Notes: a model not told the origin generated them from the letters alone. Positions 44,358 to 57,300 are shown, counted from the first letter of the stretch. The stretch is DNA of 64,000 nt from Macrotis lagotis (GCF_037893015.1 NC_133666.1:258513730-258577729), one strand, 5' to 3'. Numbers and translations are program-made.

Positions 44358-44849
44358 GCTGGGTACATGCTTTAAAATTTTTTTAAATTAAATTTATTCA
44401 TTTATTTATTTTGAATTTTACATTTTTCCCCCAATATTGCTTCCTTTCCCCACAGAAGGCAGTCTGTTAGTCTTTACAATGTTTCCATGGTATACACTGA
44501 TATAAGTTGAATGAGATGAGAGAGAAATCATACCATTAAGAAAGAAAAATAAAGTATAAGAGATAGCAAAATTACATAACAAGATAACTTTTTTTTTAAC
44601 TGAAGGAAATAATCTTTGGTCTTTGGTCTTTGCTCAACCTTCACAGTTCTTTATCTGGATAAAGATGGTATTCTCCATCACAAATACCCCAAAATTGTGC
44701 CTGATTATTGCACTGATGGAATAAGCAAATCCATTAAGGTTGATCATCTCCCTCATGTTAGGTTGTAAAATATTCTTCTGGTTCTGCTCATCTCACTTAG
44801 CTCATCTCACTTAGCATCAGTTCATGCAAATCTTTTCAGGCTTCCTTAA

Positions 44850-47800
44850 ATTCCCATCCCTCCAGGTTTCTAATAGAACAACATTTTTCCCTCACACACA
44901 TATACTACAGTTTATTAACCTTACATAATTGATGGACATTCACTCAATTTGCAATTTTTAGTGACCACAAACAAGGCTGCTATGAATATTTTTGTACAAG
45001 TGATGTTTTTACCCTTTTGTATCATGTCTTGAGGATATAGACCCAGTAGTGGTATTGCTGGATCAAATGGTACACCTATTTTTGTTGCCCTTTGGGCATA
45101 ATTCCAAATTGCTCTCCAGAAAGGTTGGATAAGTTCACAGCTACACCAATAATGTATTAGTGTCCCAGATTTTCTGTATCCCTTCCAAAATTGATCATTG
45201 TCCTTTCTGGTCATATTGGTCAGTCTGAGAGGTGTGAGGTGGTACCTTAGAGATACTTTAATTTGCATTTCTCTAGTAAGTAGTGATTTTGAGCAATTTT
45301 CATATGACTATGAACCACTTTGATTTCCTCATCTGTAAATTGCCTTTGCATTTCCTTCAACCAATTGTCAATTGGGGAATGGAATGCTTTTTTTATTTGA
45401 CTCAGTTCTCTATATACATTTTAGAGATGAGTCCTTCATCAGAAATAATAGTTGTAAAATTGTTTCCCAATTTACTACATTTCTTTTGATCTTGGTTACA
45501 GTGGTTTTGTCTGTGCAAAAGCTTTTTAATTTAATGTAATCAAAATTATCCAGTTTGTTTTTAATGATGTTCTCCATCTTTTCCTTGGTCATAAACTGTT
45601 TCCCTTTCCATATATCTGACAGGTAAACTATTCTTTGATCTCCTAGTTTGCTTATAATATTGAATTTTATGTCTAAATCCTGTATCCATTTTGATATTAT
45701 CTTGATATAGGGTGTGAGGTGTTGATCTAATCCAAATTTCTGACATACTAACTTGCAATTTTCCCAACAGTTTTTATCAAAGAGAGAGTTTTTATTCCAA
45801 CAGCTGGACTCTTTGGTTTTATCAAACAGCAGTTTAGGATAATCATTTCCTGCTATTGTACCTAGTTTATTCCACATATCCACCACTCTATTTTCTTAGT
45901 CAATACCAGACAGTTTTGATGACTGATACTTTATACTATAATTTTAGATCAGGTAGCACTTAAGCAACCTTCTTTTGCCCTTTTTTTCATTAAATTCCAG
46001 GAAATTCTCAACTTTTAATTTCTCCATATGCATTTACTTACATTTTTTTCTAACTCATTAAAGTAATTTTTTGGAATTTTGATAGATAGTGCACTAAACA
46101 AGTAGTTTAATTTTAGTAGAATTGTCATTTTTATTATATTAGTTGGGCCTATCCATGAGCAGTTGATATTTGCCCAGGTATTTAAATCTGATTTTATTTG
46201 TGTGAGAAGTGTTTTGCAATTGTTTTCACAAAGTTTCTGAGTCTTCCTTGGCTGGTAGAATCCCAAGTACTTTATATTGTCTGAAGTTACTTTGAGTGGA
46301 ATTTCTCTTTTTGGTTCTGGTGAATCTTGCTACTCGGAAATAGAAGTGTTGAGGATTTATGAGGATTTATTTTATATCCTGAGACTTTGCTAAAGTTGCT
46401 AATTATTTCTAGAGGTTTTTTAAGATGATTTTGGGGGATTCTCTAGGTATACCATTATGCCATCTGTAAAGAGTGAGAGTTTTGTCTCTTCCCTCCCAAT
46501 TCTAATTCCTTCCATTTCTTTTTCTTCTCTTATTTCTGAAGCTAACATTTTTAACACAATATTGAATAGTAGTGGTGATAATGGGCATACTTGTTTCACC
46601 TCTGATCTTATTGGGAATGCCTCTAGCCTATCCCCATAGCATATAATACTTGTTGATAGTTTTCAGATAAATACTGCTTATTACTCTAAGGATCAATCGA
46701 TTTATTCCTACACTCTAGTGTTTTTAGTTGAAATGGGTGATATGTTTTGCCAAAAGCTTTTTCAGCATCTATTGATATAGTCATAAGATTTATGATAGGT
46801 TTGCTATTTATTTAATTGATTATACTAACAGTTTTCCTAATATTGAACAACCCTGCATTCCTGAGATAAATTTTACTTAGTCATAATATATTATTCTAGT
46901 GATAACTTGTTGTAATCGTTTTGCTAAGATTTTATTTAAGATTTCTGCAGCTATATTCATCAGGGAGATAGGCCTATAATTTTCTTTCTCCTTTAACTCT
47001 TCCTGGTTTAGGTATGAGAACCCTATTGGTGTCATAGAGTCAGGCAGAGTTTTGTCTTCACCTATTTTTTCCAAAGAGTTTATATGGAATTGGAACCAGT
47101 TGTTCCTTAAATGTTTGATAGAATTCACTTGTGAATCCATCTGAACCCAGAGATTTTTTCCTAGGGAGTTCAATAATGGCTTGTTGAATTTCTTTTTCCT
47201 GACATAGGGTTATTTAGATATTTAATTTCCTCTTCATTTAACTTGGGCTACTTATATTTTTGTAAATATTCATCCATTTCACTTAGATTATCAAATTTAT
47301 TGGCATAGAGTTGGGCAAAATAATTCTGAATTATTACTTTAACTTCCTCCTCATTGTTGGTAATTTCACCTTTTTCATTTACGATACTAGTAATTTGTGT
47401 TTTTTTCTTTTTTTAATCAAATGAAGCAGAGGTTTATCAATCTTATTGGGGTTTTTTCATAAAACCAATAGTTGGTTTTATTAGTTCAATAGATTTCTTC
47501 CTTTTTGATTTTATTAATTTCTCCTTTAAATTTAGATTTTCTAATTTGATATTTAGTTGAGGGTTTTTAATTTGTTCTTTCTCTAATTGTTTCAGTTCCA
47601 TGTTTAGTTTATTGATTTCCTCTTTCTCTTTTTTCATGTAAGCATGTAAATATCCCCTGACAGCTGCCTTGGCTGTGTCCCATAAGTTTTATAGGCTGTT
47701 TCACTATTGTCATTATCTAGGATAAAATAATTAATTCTTTCTATAATTTGGTATTTGAGTCACTCATTCTTTAAAATGAAGTTATTTAATTTCTAATTAG

Positions 47801-48490
47801 TTTTGGGTCTATATCTCCATGGCCCAATATGGCCTTATGATCTGAGAAAGATGTAATCACTGTTTCTGCCTTTCTGCAATTGATTATTAGGTTTTTATGC
47901 CCTAGTACATGGTCAGTTTTTGTGTAAGTGCCATGTACTGCAGAAAAAAAAAATCTATCCCAATTCCTTTTCCCCTATAGGTCTATCATGTCTAGATTTT
48001 CTAGCAATCTATTCATTTCCTTAAATTCCTTCTTATTTATTTTGTGTTTAGATTTATCAAAATCTGAGAGCAGGAGGTTGTCTCCCAGCAGTAGAGTTTT
48101 GTGTCTGTGTCTTCCTGTAACTCACTCAACTTCTCCTCTACGAATATGGATGCTATACTGCCTGCTGCATACATATTTAATATTGAAGTTGCTTCATTGT
48201 CTATGGTACCCTTTATGAAGTTATAGTTTCTGTCCTTATCTCTTTTAATGCTATCTGTTTTTGCAACTGCCTTGTCTGAGCTAAGGATTTCTACTCCTAC
48301 TTTTCTCACTTCAACCGAAGTCAAATATACTGCAATCTTTTATGTTTGCCCTATATGTATCACTCTGTTTCAAATGAGTTTCTTGTAAACAACTTATTGT
48401 AAGATTCTGTTTCTTAATCCACTCTGCTATTTACTTACACTTCAAAGGAGAGTTAATCCCATTCACATTCAAAGTTACAATTATTAGATG
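44850..48490 (-). pseudogene. L1 D ORF2 (endonuclease/reverse transcriptase), degenerate
   Basis: Minus strand: endonuclease from about 48480 (V-T-L-N-V-N-G-I-N-S-P at 48475-48445). EN middle 48220-47930 with S-E-L-Q-E-D-T. RT 47173-46877 with E-N-Y-R-P-I-S-L-M. The catalytic box at 46459-46470 reads F-T-D-G. The connection/C-terminal region carries a 158-codon open frame (45886-45410) and a 115-codon frame (45268-44921) with the W-W-S-C-E zinc-knuckle region and V-P-F-D-P-A-I-P-L-L-G. Frameshifted, so non-functional. Confidence 0.9.
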
Positions 48491-48940
48491 TTTATTTCCC
48501 TCCAAGTTATCCTCCTTCTGTTTGTATTTTCCACTTTTTCGTTTTATCCATGTTCCCCAGTATTTTGTCTCTGAATACTGCCACCTTCTGTGTGTTTGCC
48601 CTCCTATATGTAATACCCTTCCCTGTCTTTCCTCTTTCACTTTGCCCCTTCTTTCTTCGTTTCCTTTTGTTAGTTTTCCTTTTCCTCTTTTAATAATTGA
48701 AAGGTAAGATTAGTTTCTCAACTGAGTGCATGTATGTATGTTAACTTTAAGCCAAATCTGATAATAGTAAGATTTAGGCAGTTCATATCTCCTCTCCTTC
48801 TTCCCCTCTATTGTAGTAGGTCCTTTGTACCTCTTAATGTAGTGAGACTTACCCCATTCAATCTCCTCCATCCTCCTGTCTCTTTACTCCCCCCCCCTTT
48901 TAAGGAGGTATTATTTTTAAATCATTCTATCTGAATCACA

Positions 48941-49180
48941 GAAAAGTTATAAGTGCCCATTACTTCTGGCTAAGTAGAGTTACAATTCTCAAGAGTTATT
49001 AGAGTCTTTCTCCCAGCTTGGGATATATCCAGTTTCATCTTATTGAATATCAGTTTCGTGGATAAATCATGAGTGTCCATCACTTCTGGCTAAGTATATT
49101 CTCTCTAATAGGTTACAGTTCTTGAGAGTTATTAAAGTCTTTCTCCCAGGTAGGGATATAGCCAGTTTCATCTTGTTGGA
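48941..49180 (-). repeat. Two ~120-bp tandem units in the L1 D spacer
   Basis: Each unit contains 'acttctggctaagta', 'gagttatta', 'gtctttctcccag', 'gggatat' and 'ccagtttcatctt'. The first shared block starts at 48961 and recurs at 49081. L1 B has a single unit at the matching place (about 20885-21040, opposite orientation). Confidence 0.85.
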
Positions 49181-49269
49181 TAGTAGGGTTTTTTTCTTTA
49201 CCCTTTTTTTTAACTTTTTCATGGGTTTCTTGTGTCTCCTGTTTGAAGTCCATATTTTCTATTAAATGT

Positions 49270-50322
49270 TGGTCTTTTCATCAGGAAAATTTGGAAGCGA
49301 ATTCTTGGCACATTCCAAGCTCCCTTCTTTTTGGAATGTCGCATTCAAGGCCCTTCAGTCCCTTAAAGTTGATGCAGCCAGGTCCTGTGTAATCCTTGCT
49401 GTGGCTCCTTGGTATCTAAATTTTTTCTTTCTGGCTGCTTGCAGGATTTTCTCTTTTATCTGATAGTTCTGGAATTTTACCACAATATTCCTTAGTGTTT
49501 TCATTTTCGGATCCCTATCTTGAGGGGATCTGTGTATTCTTTCAATAACTATTTTTGACCTCTGGTTCCATGTTGTCTGGGCAATTTTCCATCACTAAAT
49601 CCTGTAATATTAAGTTCAAGCTTTTTTTTTTTCTCTTCAATATTTTCTGGGAGACAACTAATTCTTTTTTTTTAGGTTTTTGCAAGGCAAATGGGGTTAA
49701 GTGGCTTGCCCAAGGCCACACAGCTAGGTAATTATTAAATGTCTGAAACTGGATTTGAACCCAGGTACTCTTGAATCCAAGGCCGGTGCTTTATCTACTG
49801 TGCCACCTAGTCACCCTGAGACCAATGAGTCTTAAGCTGTCCCTCCTACTTCTATTCTCTAGGTCAGTAGTTTTGCCAATGAGGTATTTTAAATTTTCCT
49901 CTAAATTTTCATTTTTTTGGTTTTGTTTAGCAGATTCTTATCTCATAAAGTCATTAGTTTTCACAGACTATTTTTTTAGAGAAGAATTTCTTCATTTTCC
50001 TTTTGCAACTCTTTTTCCAATTGGTCAATTCTATTTTTGAAAGAGTTTTCCATTTGACCAATTGAGGTTTTGAGAGAATTATTTTCTTTTCGTATTTGTC
50101 GAATTGTATTTTCCAAGGATTTTTTTTCTTGTTGCAGTGTGTTAATTTTCTCTCCTAAATTTTCCAAATGATTTTTAAACTCCTTCCTGATTTCTTCAAG
50201 GATGACTTTCTGGGCTGGAGACCAAATCATATTCTCCTCAGAGGTTCTAGGTCTCTCTGAGATAGGTCTTTACCATCTAGGAATTTTTCTATGGATCCCC
50301 CTTTCCACTGGGCTTTCTGCAT
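49270..50322 (-). pseudogene. L1 D ORF1, interrupted by a SINE
   Basis: ATG at 50322 (minus). An 84-codon open piece (50230-49976) is the coiled coil: P-A-Q-K-V-I-L-E-E-I-R-K-E-F-K-N, then heptad-rich E/K/L sequence with N-x-L-K-T-S-I-G-Q. The RRM is split by the SINE at 49666-49817. The C-terminal domain at 49500-49390 has the complement of Q-A-A-R-K. ORF1p is the RNA-binding chaperone of L1 RNPs; this copy is dead. Confidence 0.85.
49666..49817 (-). mobile_element. WSINE/MAR-type SINE in L1 D ORF1
   Basis: Complete reversed copy from the poly-T end to 'gtgccacctagtcaccc'. Degenerate TSD 'gagacaactaattct' (49651-49665) versus 'gagaccaatgagtct' (49818-49832). Confidence 0.93.
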
Positions 50323-51095
50323 TTTCCTAATGTCTTGTGTTGGGAGTGGGGCTGGTTCACAGAGATTTGGTGTTGAGATCCCTAGAGGCTTTATTCACTG
50401 AGTTTAATAACTCCAGCTGGGCCAGCAAGTAGGGGGTGTTGATTGTTTTCTCTGGAGTGCCTGTGACCTTGATTTGAGGCCCTTTCCCTTGACGTGGAGG
50501 GTGTGGGCAGCACTGCTGGATACCTTTGTCCTTGAAGAATGTGGGCTTTGCCCTGGGGCATTTTTTTCCCTATTCACAGCTGATGGAGTTTTGCTGCCCA
50601 TGCTTGAACCTTGGGGGGAGGGGGGCTATTACTGTGTTTGTTCTAGGAAGAGGCGTCTTCTGAATTAAAAGTATGGAATCTGAGGTCCTTCAGACCAGAG
50701 GAGACCAGCAGATAGATGTCTGCAACCCTCCACACTGGGACTTGCCCTCCAGTCCTGCCAGATCACCCCAGACCGTCAGGCCCACAGGCAAATTCTCCAT
50801 GCCCCAGTTGGCTCTTGGACCTCTGCTCCCACAGTCAACACCTCCATGGTTGAGCCTAGGCTTGTCTGACTCTCTCCTCTCCCAGCAGGGTCTCTACTCT
50901 CTGCCCCTGGCTTACCCACAATCCCTGAAAACAAACCTTGAGTAGATGTTCTTCTAGTTTCTTTTTCCTGTGTTTTGTTGATTGAATTTCTGTTAAGAAG
51001 TTGGTTTCATATTATATAGGAGGGAAGATCAAGAGACCTTAGCCCAGTGCCTGTCTTCTCTTTGCCATCTTGCCTGGAAGTTGGGCACATGATTT

Positions 51096-51719
51096 TTGAT
51101 CCTGGGTAGAGCATCTGACAAATAATTTAATTTATGGTGAATTCCAGCCCATTATATTCTAAACCAGATTGTCTAAGACTTGGGGTGGTCTGCTTAAGAT
51201 AGTTTCTCTTATTCCATGAGTGATATAATCAGTCATATTTCTCTAATCCTAATTAGAATAAATCCACTTCTTATTATAATATTCATTTTCTCATAACTTA
51301 TTAAGCAATCACAGTTTCTTGCCATCCTTAGGAAGACCAAATCTTCCAAGAGCATATAAGTATTTGGTGAGTTCCATGAGGGTCTTTGATTTTTGAGAGT
51401 GCCACTGACCCCTTTTATTAATTATTGCTAACATGATTAATAAAATTATTAATTGCCCAGAAACTATGTCTCTAACATTTTACACATCACAGACTCAAAT
51501 TATTGTTGAGGGTATCCATCACATTCAATGATTATGCTGTCATGTCCTCAATGATTACTATAGTTCTGTAGAATAATTTGTCCTTAAATTACATGACCTC
51601 TTGCAGCTATACTTTTAGAGTTCTTTCTGATACTTAAAAACTCAGTGTCATCATGATCTTGCAACTATTAACATGCTCTTGTTCATCTTACTTGTCTTGA
51701 AATTCTAGCTGGAGTACCA
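51096..51719. other. Unique sequence, nothing recognised
   Basis: AT-rich host sequence flanking L1 D. No frame above 60 codons and no repeat signature. Confidence 0.4.
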
Positions 51720-51950
51720 GATAAAGACTAGACTTCAACTCATGAAGACAGAGATTCAGAAATTACAACAGATCCTAATTCATTATGTGATGGTGAGCAA
51801 ATCACTTAAAGTCTCTCAGTCTTCTTTTCCTTCTAAATAATAAAATTGGTTTTGATTTAACTGTATTGTAAATATCAAATGACTTAATGTAAATAAAATA
51901 AATAATGCAAACTTTAAGGTAAAATAAGTTATCATCTTTATTATGATTAA
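51720..51950 (+). mobile_element. MIR-type SINE, diverged
   Basis: 'tagacttcaactcatgaaga', 'gagcaaatcacttaaagtct', 'ctaaataataaaattggttt', 'taaataatgcaaactttaag' and 'ttatcatctttattatgatt' follow the MIR order (CORE, then L2-like tail). Confidence 0.5.
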
Positions 51951-54300
51951 TTACTTGACTCTTTATGTCTAAATGAAGGTGGTGTCACTGTGTCTCCAAT
52001 GGTACAATATTCATTGGTCCAATTATCTACATTTTTCTACCTATTAAAGTGTCTTTTTCATTTACTTTTGGCCTCATGGCTATAGTTTCCTCACAATAAA
52101 CAGGTTACCACTTCATAAAAAAAAACTAAATGTGTGCCCCAGTTTTCTGAATTTGTGTCTCCTCGGGCCATTCTTCCTCTTGTAGTGGGGTTAGATTTAG
52201 AGCCATTAGAGGTAAACTTTTCTTTTTCCCAAATGGAGAGGAATAATAAAAAATTCTATGTCCACTGATTCAAATGTAATTTAATTTCTCTCCCATTTCT
52301 AAGATACCCTTCCTCACCAGTTATTCATGATGAATATTATATGAGCTCCTTATTAATGCTATGCATCTACAAGTTAACTTCTCTCTTCCCTTTGGTATAT
52401 TTACTTTCATTCTGGGAAGGTAGTATTGCCTAGAAAGAAAGAAAAATAGACCCAATTAAGGACTGAGAGGCTATAGGATAAGTAGAATGATGCTCATGGT
52501 TCACCAGGAGCAAGAGTATAAAACTCCTATAACATATTAAAAATTACCATGTTTAAATTATTTTTTGACTTAATTACATCTGTTGTTGTCCCAAATACTT
52601 CTGATATAAATATTAATCTAGCTTTATTAATTTTTTACCATGTGATTGCCCTTTATTAAAAATATTTTTTCTTTAACCAAAATCATTTCTCTTTTAAAAT
52701 AATTTTCTACATTGCCATAAGGCAGTGAGTTCTTGACTACTTTAGGTCATAGATGACTGATGAAATCCGAGGTCTTGTTTAAAAAAAAATAGATGAAATA
52801 GCAAATAGAACTGTAAACCAAAGATAATGCTTCAACTCTATCACCACGTTTTTAATCAATGAGCCAGAAAGCTTATCAATAACTTCTGACTTGAATTTCA
52901 CCTCCTTTCCTTAGCCCTGGTTACTATCTAATGAAGGAACTAATAATCTGTGAAACAAAAATATGTTAGAGAGATCAAAAAGGAAGATAGATCAAACAAG
53001 ATCTGCATACCCAAGACCTGAATAAACAAAGTAATGTGAATCACTATATTTTTTCTATAGCAATAGATAAAGACTATCTTCAAATATTTTTCAATGAAAG
53101 CAGAATGTAATTGATTCTTCTAGGAATAAGGATTTTATCATCTACTTCTTGTGTTCCATTAGTATTAACTATATGGTATGCTCTTGGTGAATGTTTATTG
53201 AATAAATGAATGAATCAGTATGTTAGAACCTATAAGTAGCCCATTAGGATTAATTCTTATGATATTCCATTCCCAAAGTGCTTCATGGCCAGAAGAAAAT
53301 AAGAACTATCATTGCTTTTTATAACACTTCATGATAACTTGACTAAAAAGAGTAAGACCTTAAAAATAGTAGGTCACAAACATGAATAATTTCTAAAATC
53401 TACTTATGAATTGAAAAGCAGAATAGAAATTAATTTGTGTGGGCAACAATAAGCATTTAAAAATATCTGTTGAATTATTAACTGAATTAACAAAGAAACA
53501 TCATAAATGATGAATTAATTATTTTCATCATATCCTGTGATTGAATTAATTTTTCTAATAACACATCAAAAAGGTACTGCAAACAATGGGAGAAAGTAGG
53601 GAAGAAAGGAGAACTGAAAAATAGACACATCTGGCTCTCAAAATCATAAACCTTAGGGAGTGGCCTTATTGAAGGGTCAATCACAAAATGAAAAGATAAT
53701 GAACTATACTATGGGGATTTATATATCTTTCTAGAGATACCTAGGAAAAGATCAGGAATATGTAAAACAAACAAAAAACTTAGGTCTGGTCATTTGAAAG
53801 TTTCAGTGTTGGAACTTACACTGCTATTTTATGGATCAATTGGCATCTCATTCTTCAAATTGTTGTATAACTACTCCATCCTTTATAGGTCCATACTTTT
53901 TTTTATATAAGGAAGGTCCCTTCCGAGAAAAAGAATACTCTGATACCTGAAAATAAAAACATTTGCAGCACTGGAAAGATGGTTTTAGCCTCAGAGCTTC
54001 CTGATATGTTATCTACAACTCTAACCCATTTAATATCATATGTTACATGTTTGACTCACATAAAAATGTACTGATGTAGCAATGTGGAGTTCTGGCACAA
54101 CGAACAAAGAGGAAAAGTTTTCTCTGTATCTGGAGAAAATAGTGCCATTATACATCTCTTCTTGGCACCACTGCATTTCTTTTTTTAAAGTTGTTATTGT
54201 TGTAATACTCAACACAGAGCGTATTGAGAGTGCCTAAGATATGGAAACTAGAAAAAGAGAGTATTTATTCAATACTATTTTTAGCTTGGACAGGTTTTAG
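51951..54300. other. Unique AT-rich sequence, nothing secure
   Basis: A stretch near 53165-53220 ('aatgtttattgaataaatga') resembles an L2/MIR 3' tail, but too little is left to call. Otherwise no features. Confidence 0.4.
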
Positions 54301-54304
54301 AAAG

Positions 54305-54348
<44 letters not shown>

Positions 54349-54380
54349 GAAACAGAAACATAGAGAGAGAAAGAGACAGA
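54305..54380. repeat. (GA)n microsatellite
   Basis: About 19 GA units (54307-54344) followed by an imperfect GA/CA-rich tail. The 75-aa frame across it is an artefact. Confidence 0.95.
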
Positions 54381-54649
54381 GATTGAATAAAAATATCATA
54401 CTCCGCTTAATCTCAGTAAAGAGGGACCCAAATGTGAAGGGACAAATTTGATATCATATTTGATGAGTAGACAACATTGAAGATTCTTCCTGTTCTCTTT
54501 TGGGAGCAGAAACTCTATTTACCTGTTCTCATTTATTCTTTGGCCACACTATTGTAATACCTGCTCCCAAAAAGAAGCAGAAGGAAAGGGAAACAAGCTC
54601 CACTATTTTTCTTCCATAACAAAACTTGTCTTTAGGTCCTTGGTTTGGA

Positions 54650-54900
54650 AGCTGGTAATTTTTGTTGTTAAGCTATTTCAGCCAGGGCCCCATTTGGTGT
54701 TTTCTTGGCAAAGATACTGGAGTAGGTTGCCATTTCATTCTCCAGGTCATTTTACATATGAGGAAACTGAGACAAAAAGGGTTAAGTGATTTGCCTAGGG
54801 TCACATTCCTAATAAATGCATGAGGTCAGATTTGAACTCAGAAACACATCTTTCTGATTCCAGGTCCAATGCTCTATCTATGGTGCCATCTAGCTGCCTG
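54650..54900 (-). mobile_element. THER1-type CORE-SINE
   Basis: In reverse: L2-like tail ('ttttcttggcaaagatactg', 'caggtcattttacatatgag'), CORE ('ggttaagtgatttgcctagg') and tRNA-like head ('ttgaactcagaaacacatct', 'atggtgccatctagctgcct'). Full length and moderately diverged. Confidence 0.88.
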
Positions 54901-54937
54901 AAAGTTTATCAATAAAAACATTTAAGACCAGAATCCA

Positions 54938-54978
54938 TATAATATATATATAATATATATATATTATATATATATATG
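54938..54978. repeat. (TA)n microsatellite
   Basis: TATA-rich tract of about 40 bp with one AATA interruption. Confidence 0.9.
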
Positions 54979-55129
54979 TAATAGATAATTAGTCAAAAGA
55001 GCTAAATAAATTAGTTTTCAAAGGAATTCAAACTTTTCATAACCAAATAAAACAATGATCCAAATAATAAGAGGAAGGGAAAAAACCTCAGAGGTTTCAA
55101 CCTAACACATGGTGGGAAAAGACAACAAA

Positions 55130-55880
55130 GGATGGAAATAGTCAATGTTGGAATGGTTGAAGAAAGATAGGCACTGTGAATAAAGCTATCAAGTGGGAAG
55201 AATCATTCTGGAAAACAATTTGAGAATATGTGAAGAAAGTAGCTAAAATGCCCATAATTTTTGACCCCAAAATTCACTGCTCAGCATTTACATTCAAGGA
55301 GACTAATTTTAAAAGAAAACTTTATTTATGTCAAAATATTTATAGCAGCATTTTGAAGTAAGCACAGAGCTGAAAACAACACAAATGTCAGGAAGTGATA
55401 AAACTAATTATAGGATATGAATGAAATGAAATATTACTGTGGCATGAGAAATTATAAATATGATGAATACAGAGAAGCATGGAAAGTCATTTATGAATAG
55501 ATGGAAGGTGGAGTAAGCAGAGCAAGGGAAACAATATACATGGTGACTATAAATGTCACCATTTGAAGGGTAACTGGATGACTTGAAGTTATAATATACA
55601 AGAATGACATTTGAGAATGCACCTTTCAGTCTTCTCTGCAGTCAAACACCTAGGAGGGTATAATATTCTGGAATTCTAGTTAGTTTTATTGAGCTTTTTT
55701 TTTTGACTCCTTTTTAACTCATCTTTTAACGGAATGTATTTCTGAGAGGGGAAGAAGACACTTTGTGAATTATAAGTGATACTAAAACAAAATAGGTTAA
55801 TAATTTTCAAATTATAAAATAAATTTCACACTACATTAACAATAAAATTGGATGAGTATAAAGTCTATGTGATATGTATT
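55130..55880 (+). mobile_element. Old L1 ORF2 C-terminus and 3' UTR fragment
   Basis: 'tctggaaaacaatttgagaa', 'caaaatatttatagcagcat', 'atgaatgaaatgaaatatta', 'gagaagcatggaaagtcatt' and 'gtaagcagagcaagggaaac' follow the order of the L1 ORF2 3' end seen in L1 A (34500-34850), but at much higher divergence. Confidence 0.7.
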
Positions 55881-56049
55881 TTAATGCATTGGAGAAATGG
55901 TAGAGGAGGAAGGAAAATCAATGAGGAAGGAGAGCTAAATTATTGAGGCCTCTATTAAATCAGGAACAGCAGTGAAGAAAGAAGAATTGAATCATCATTG
56001 GGGATTTTAAGTGTAGTTATATTTCAAAGAGTTCCCAATGGTGCTGTTT

Positions 56050-56189
56050 ATATGTTGCAAGGCAATGGAGTTAAGTGACTTGCCCAAGGTCACACAGCTA
56101 TTAAATTATTAAGTGTCTGAGGTCATATATGAACTCAGGTCTCCTGACTCCAGAGTCTGTACTCTATCTACTGAGTCATCTAGCTGCCC
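56050..56189 (-). mobile_element. SINE1/MAR-type SINE, older copy
   Basis: Reversed: 'tgcaaggcaatggagttaag', 'cttgcccaaggtcacacagc', 'gaactcaggtctcctgactc', 'gtcatctagctgcccc'. The poly-T end is lost. Confidence 0.88.
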
Positions 56190-56539
56190 CAGTCTGTTAT
56201 ATTTTAATGATGCTAAAGGAAGAATGGATAATGAGGAGAAGAACCTTATATTTAGGAAGGGGAAATTATTTCACATAACCCTGGTGTGCAAGTTTAAATC
56301 CATACAAACAAGAAGGAAAAGGAGAGGGGAACAGGTGAAACTTGAACCTCACTATCTTCTGAAGTAGTCAAAGAAGGGAAGAGTACACTTACAAACTGAA
56401 AACACACAAAAGAAGAAATACACCTGATTCAACAGGAAAAAAACATGGGAGGGAAAAGGAGAAAAGGCAAAGGGGAATAAGAAGGAGGATAGATTAAAAT
56501 TGAGAGCTGTTATAATCAAAAAGAGCTTTTACTGAGGAG

Positions 56540-56660
56540 GTACAGAAATAAAGCAACTCTTTTTTGCAGTACCAAAGAACTGAAAACTAAGGGAGTGTAT
56601 ATCAGGGACTGACTGAACAGAATTTCAGCTGAATATAGAAATGAGGTTAAGATTCTCAAC
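56540..56660 (+). mobile_element. Small L1 ORF2 C-terminal fragment
   Basis: 'aaataaagcaactctttttt', 'caaagaactgaaaactaagg' and 'gactgaacagaattt' match the run of L1 ORF2 end sequence seen at 25310-25400 ('gcaaattaagtgattatact'). Confidence 0.4.
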
Positions 56661-56786
56661 ATAAGCTACCTACTTCACTATAGGGGCAGTCTTGAGTCAG
56701 GACTTTTATTGATCCCCAAAGTATGAGGTACTAGTGATTGAAGTAATCTTGGACATGATCTCATCCAGTCTACCATTCTATAGGGT

Positions 56787-56834
56787 GTTTGTGTGTGTGT
56801 GCTTGTGTGTGCATGCTTGCGTGTGTATGTGTTT
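56787..56834. repeat. (TG)n-rich microsatellite
   Basis: TG units interrupted by 'cttg' and 'catgc'. Confidence 0.85.
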
Positions 56835-57129
56835 CAAACTGCTATGTAAACAACAGAAAGTAGGGTCAAAGTTTATTTAATACCACTAAATCATACTGAT
56901 ATAGTGGTATTAGATATCACTATATCATAGATAAATGGGAGATGAAATTATCCTTGCAGCAGTTCCTGGCCTCATGATAATTACTTTAAAGCTTCATTAA
57001 CTATCAAATAGCATTTTGTTCTTGGAGTTACTGTAGGTGGTATACTTCAAAGAAAAAAAAAATCAGCAAAAAAGTCACATCATAAAGTATTTTCACTTAT
57101 GACATAAGATTCACTTTTGGAAGGAGCTT

Positions 57130-57300
57130 TTGGAGGTCATCTCATACAAATTTATTTTAAAGCTAAGGAAACTAAGACCCAGAGAGGTTAAAGTATATTA
57201 CCCTTGATCACCTACATAGTTAGTAAGTGGCAGCCAAGATTTAAACCAGGGTCATCTGTTGTATTTATCTATGGTAAGAATTACATTCCATGCTTTTACA
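57130..57300 (-). mobile_element. MIR-type SINE, diverged
   Basis: 'aagctaaggaaactaagacc', 'agagaggttaaagtatatta', 'gttagtaagtggcagccaag' and 'atttaaaccagggtcatctg' are the reversed MIR tail/CORE in the usual order. Confidence 0.65.

Larger units (their letters stand above)
44374..51079 (-). mobile_element. L1 'D': near full-length LINE-1
   Basis: In reverse the 5' end is the complement of 'ctttgccatcttgcctggaa' (51060-51079) and the 3' end is A-rich at 44374. Degenerate TSD: 'gctgggtacatgcttt' (44358-44373) versus 'gttgggcacatgattt' (51080-51095). 5' UTR 50323-51079 (GC-rich near 50680-50940), ORF1, spacer 48490-49270, ORF2, 3' UTR to 44374. One SINE interrupts ORF1. Same family as L1 B and better preserved. 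Confidence 0.93.

Noticed and set aside
50673..50945. 90-codon GC-rich plus-strand frame with Pro/Ser/Leu
   Set aside because: It lies antisense to the GC-rich 5' UTR of L1 D.
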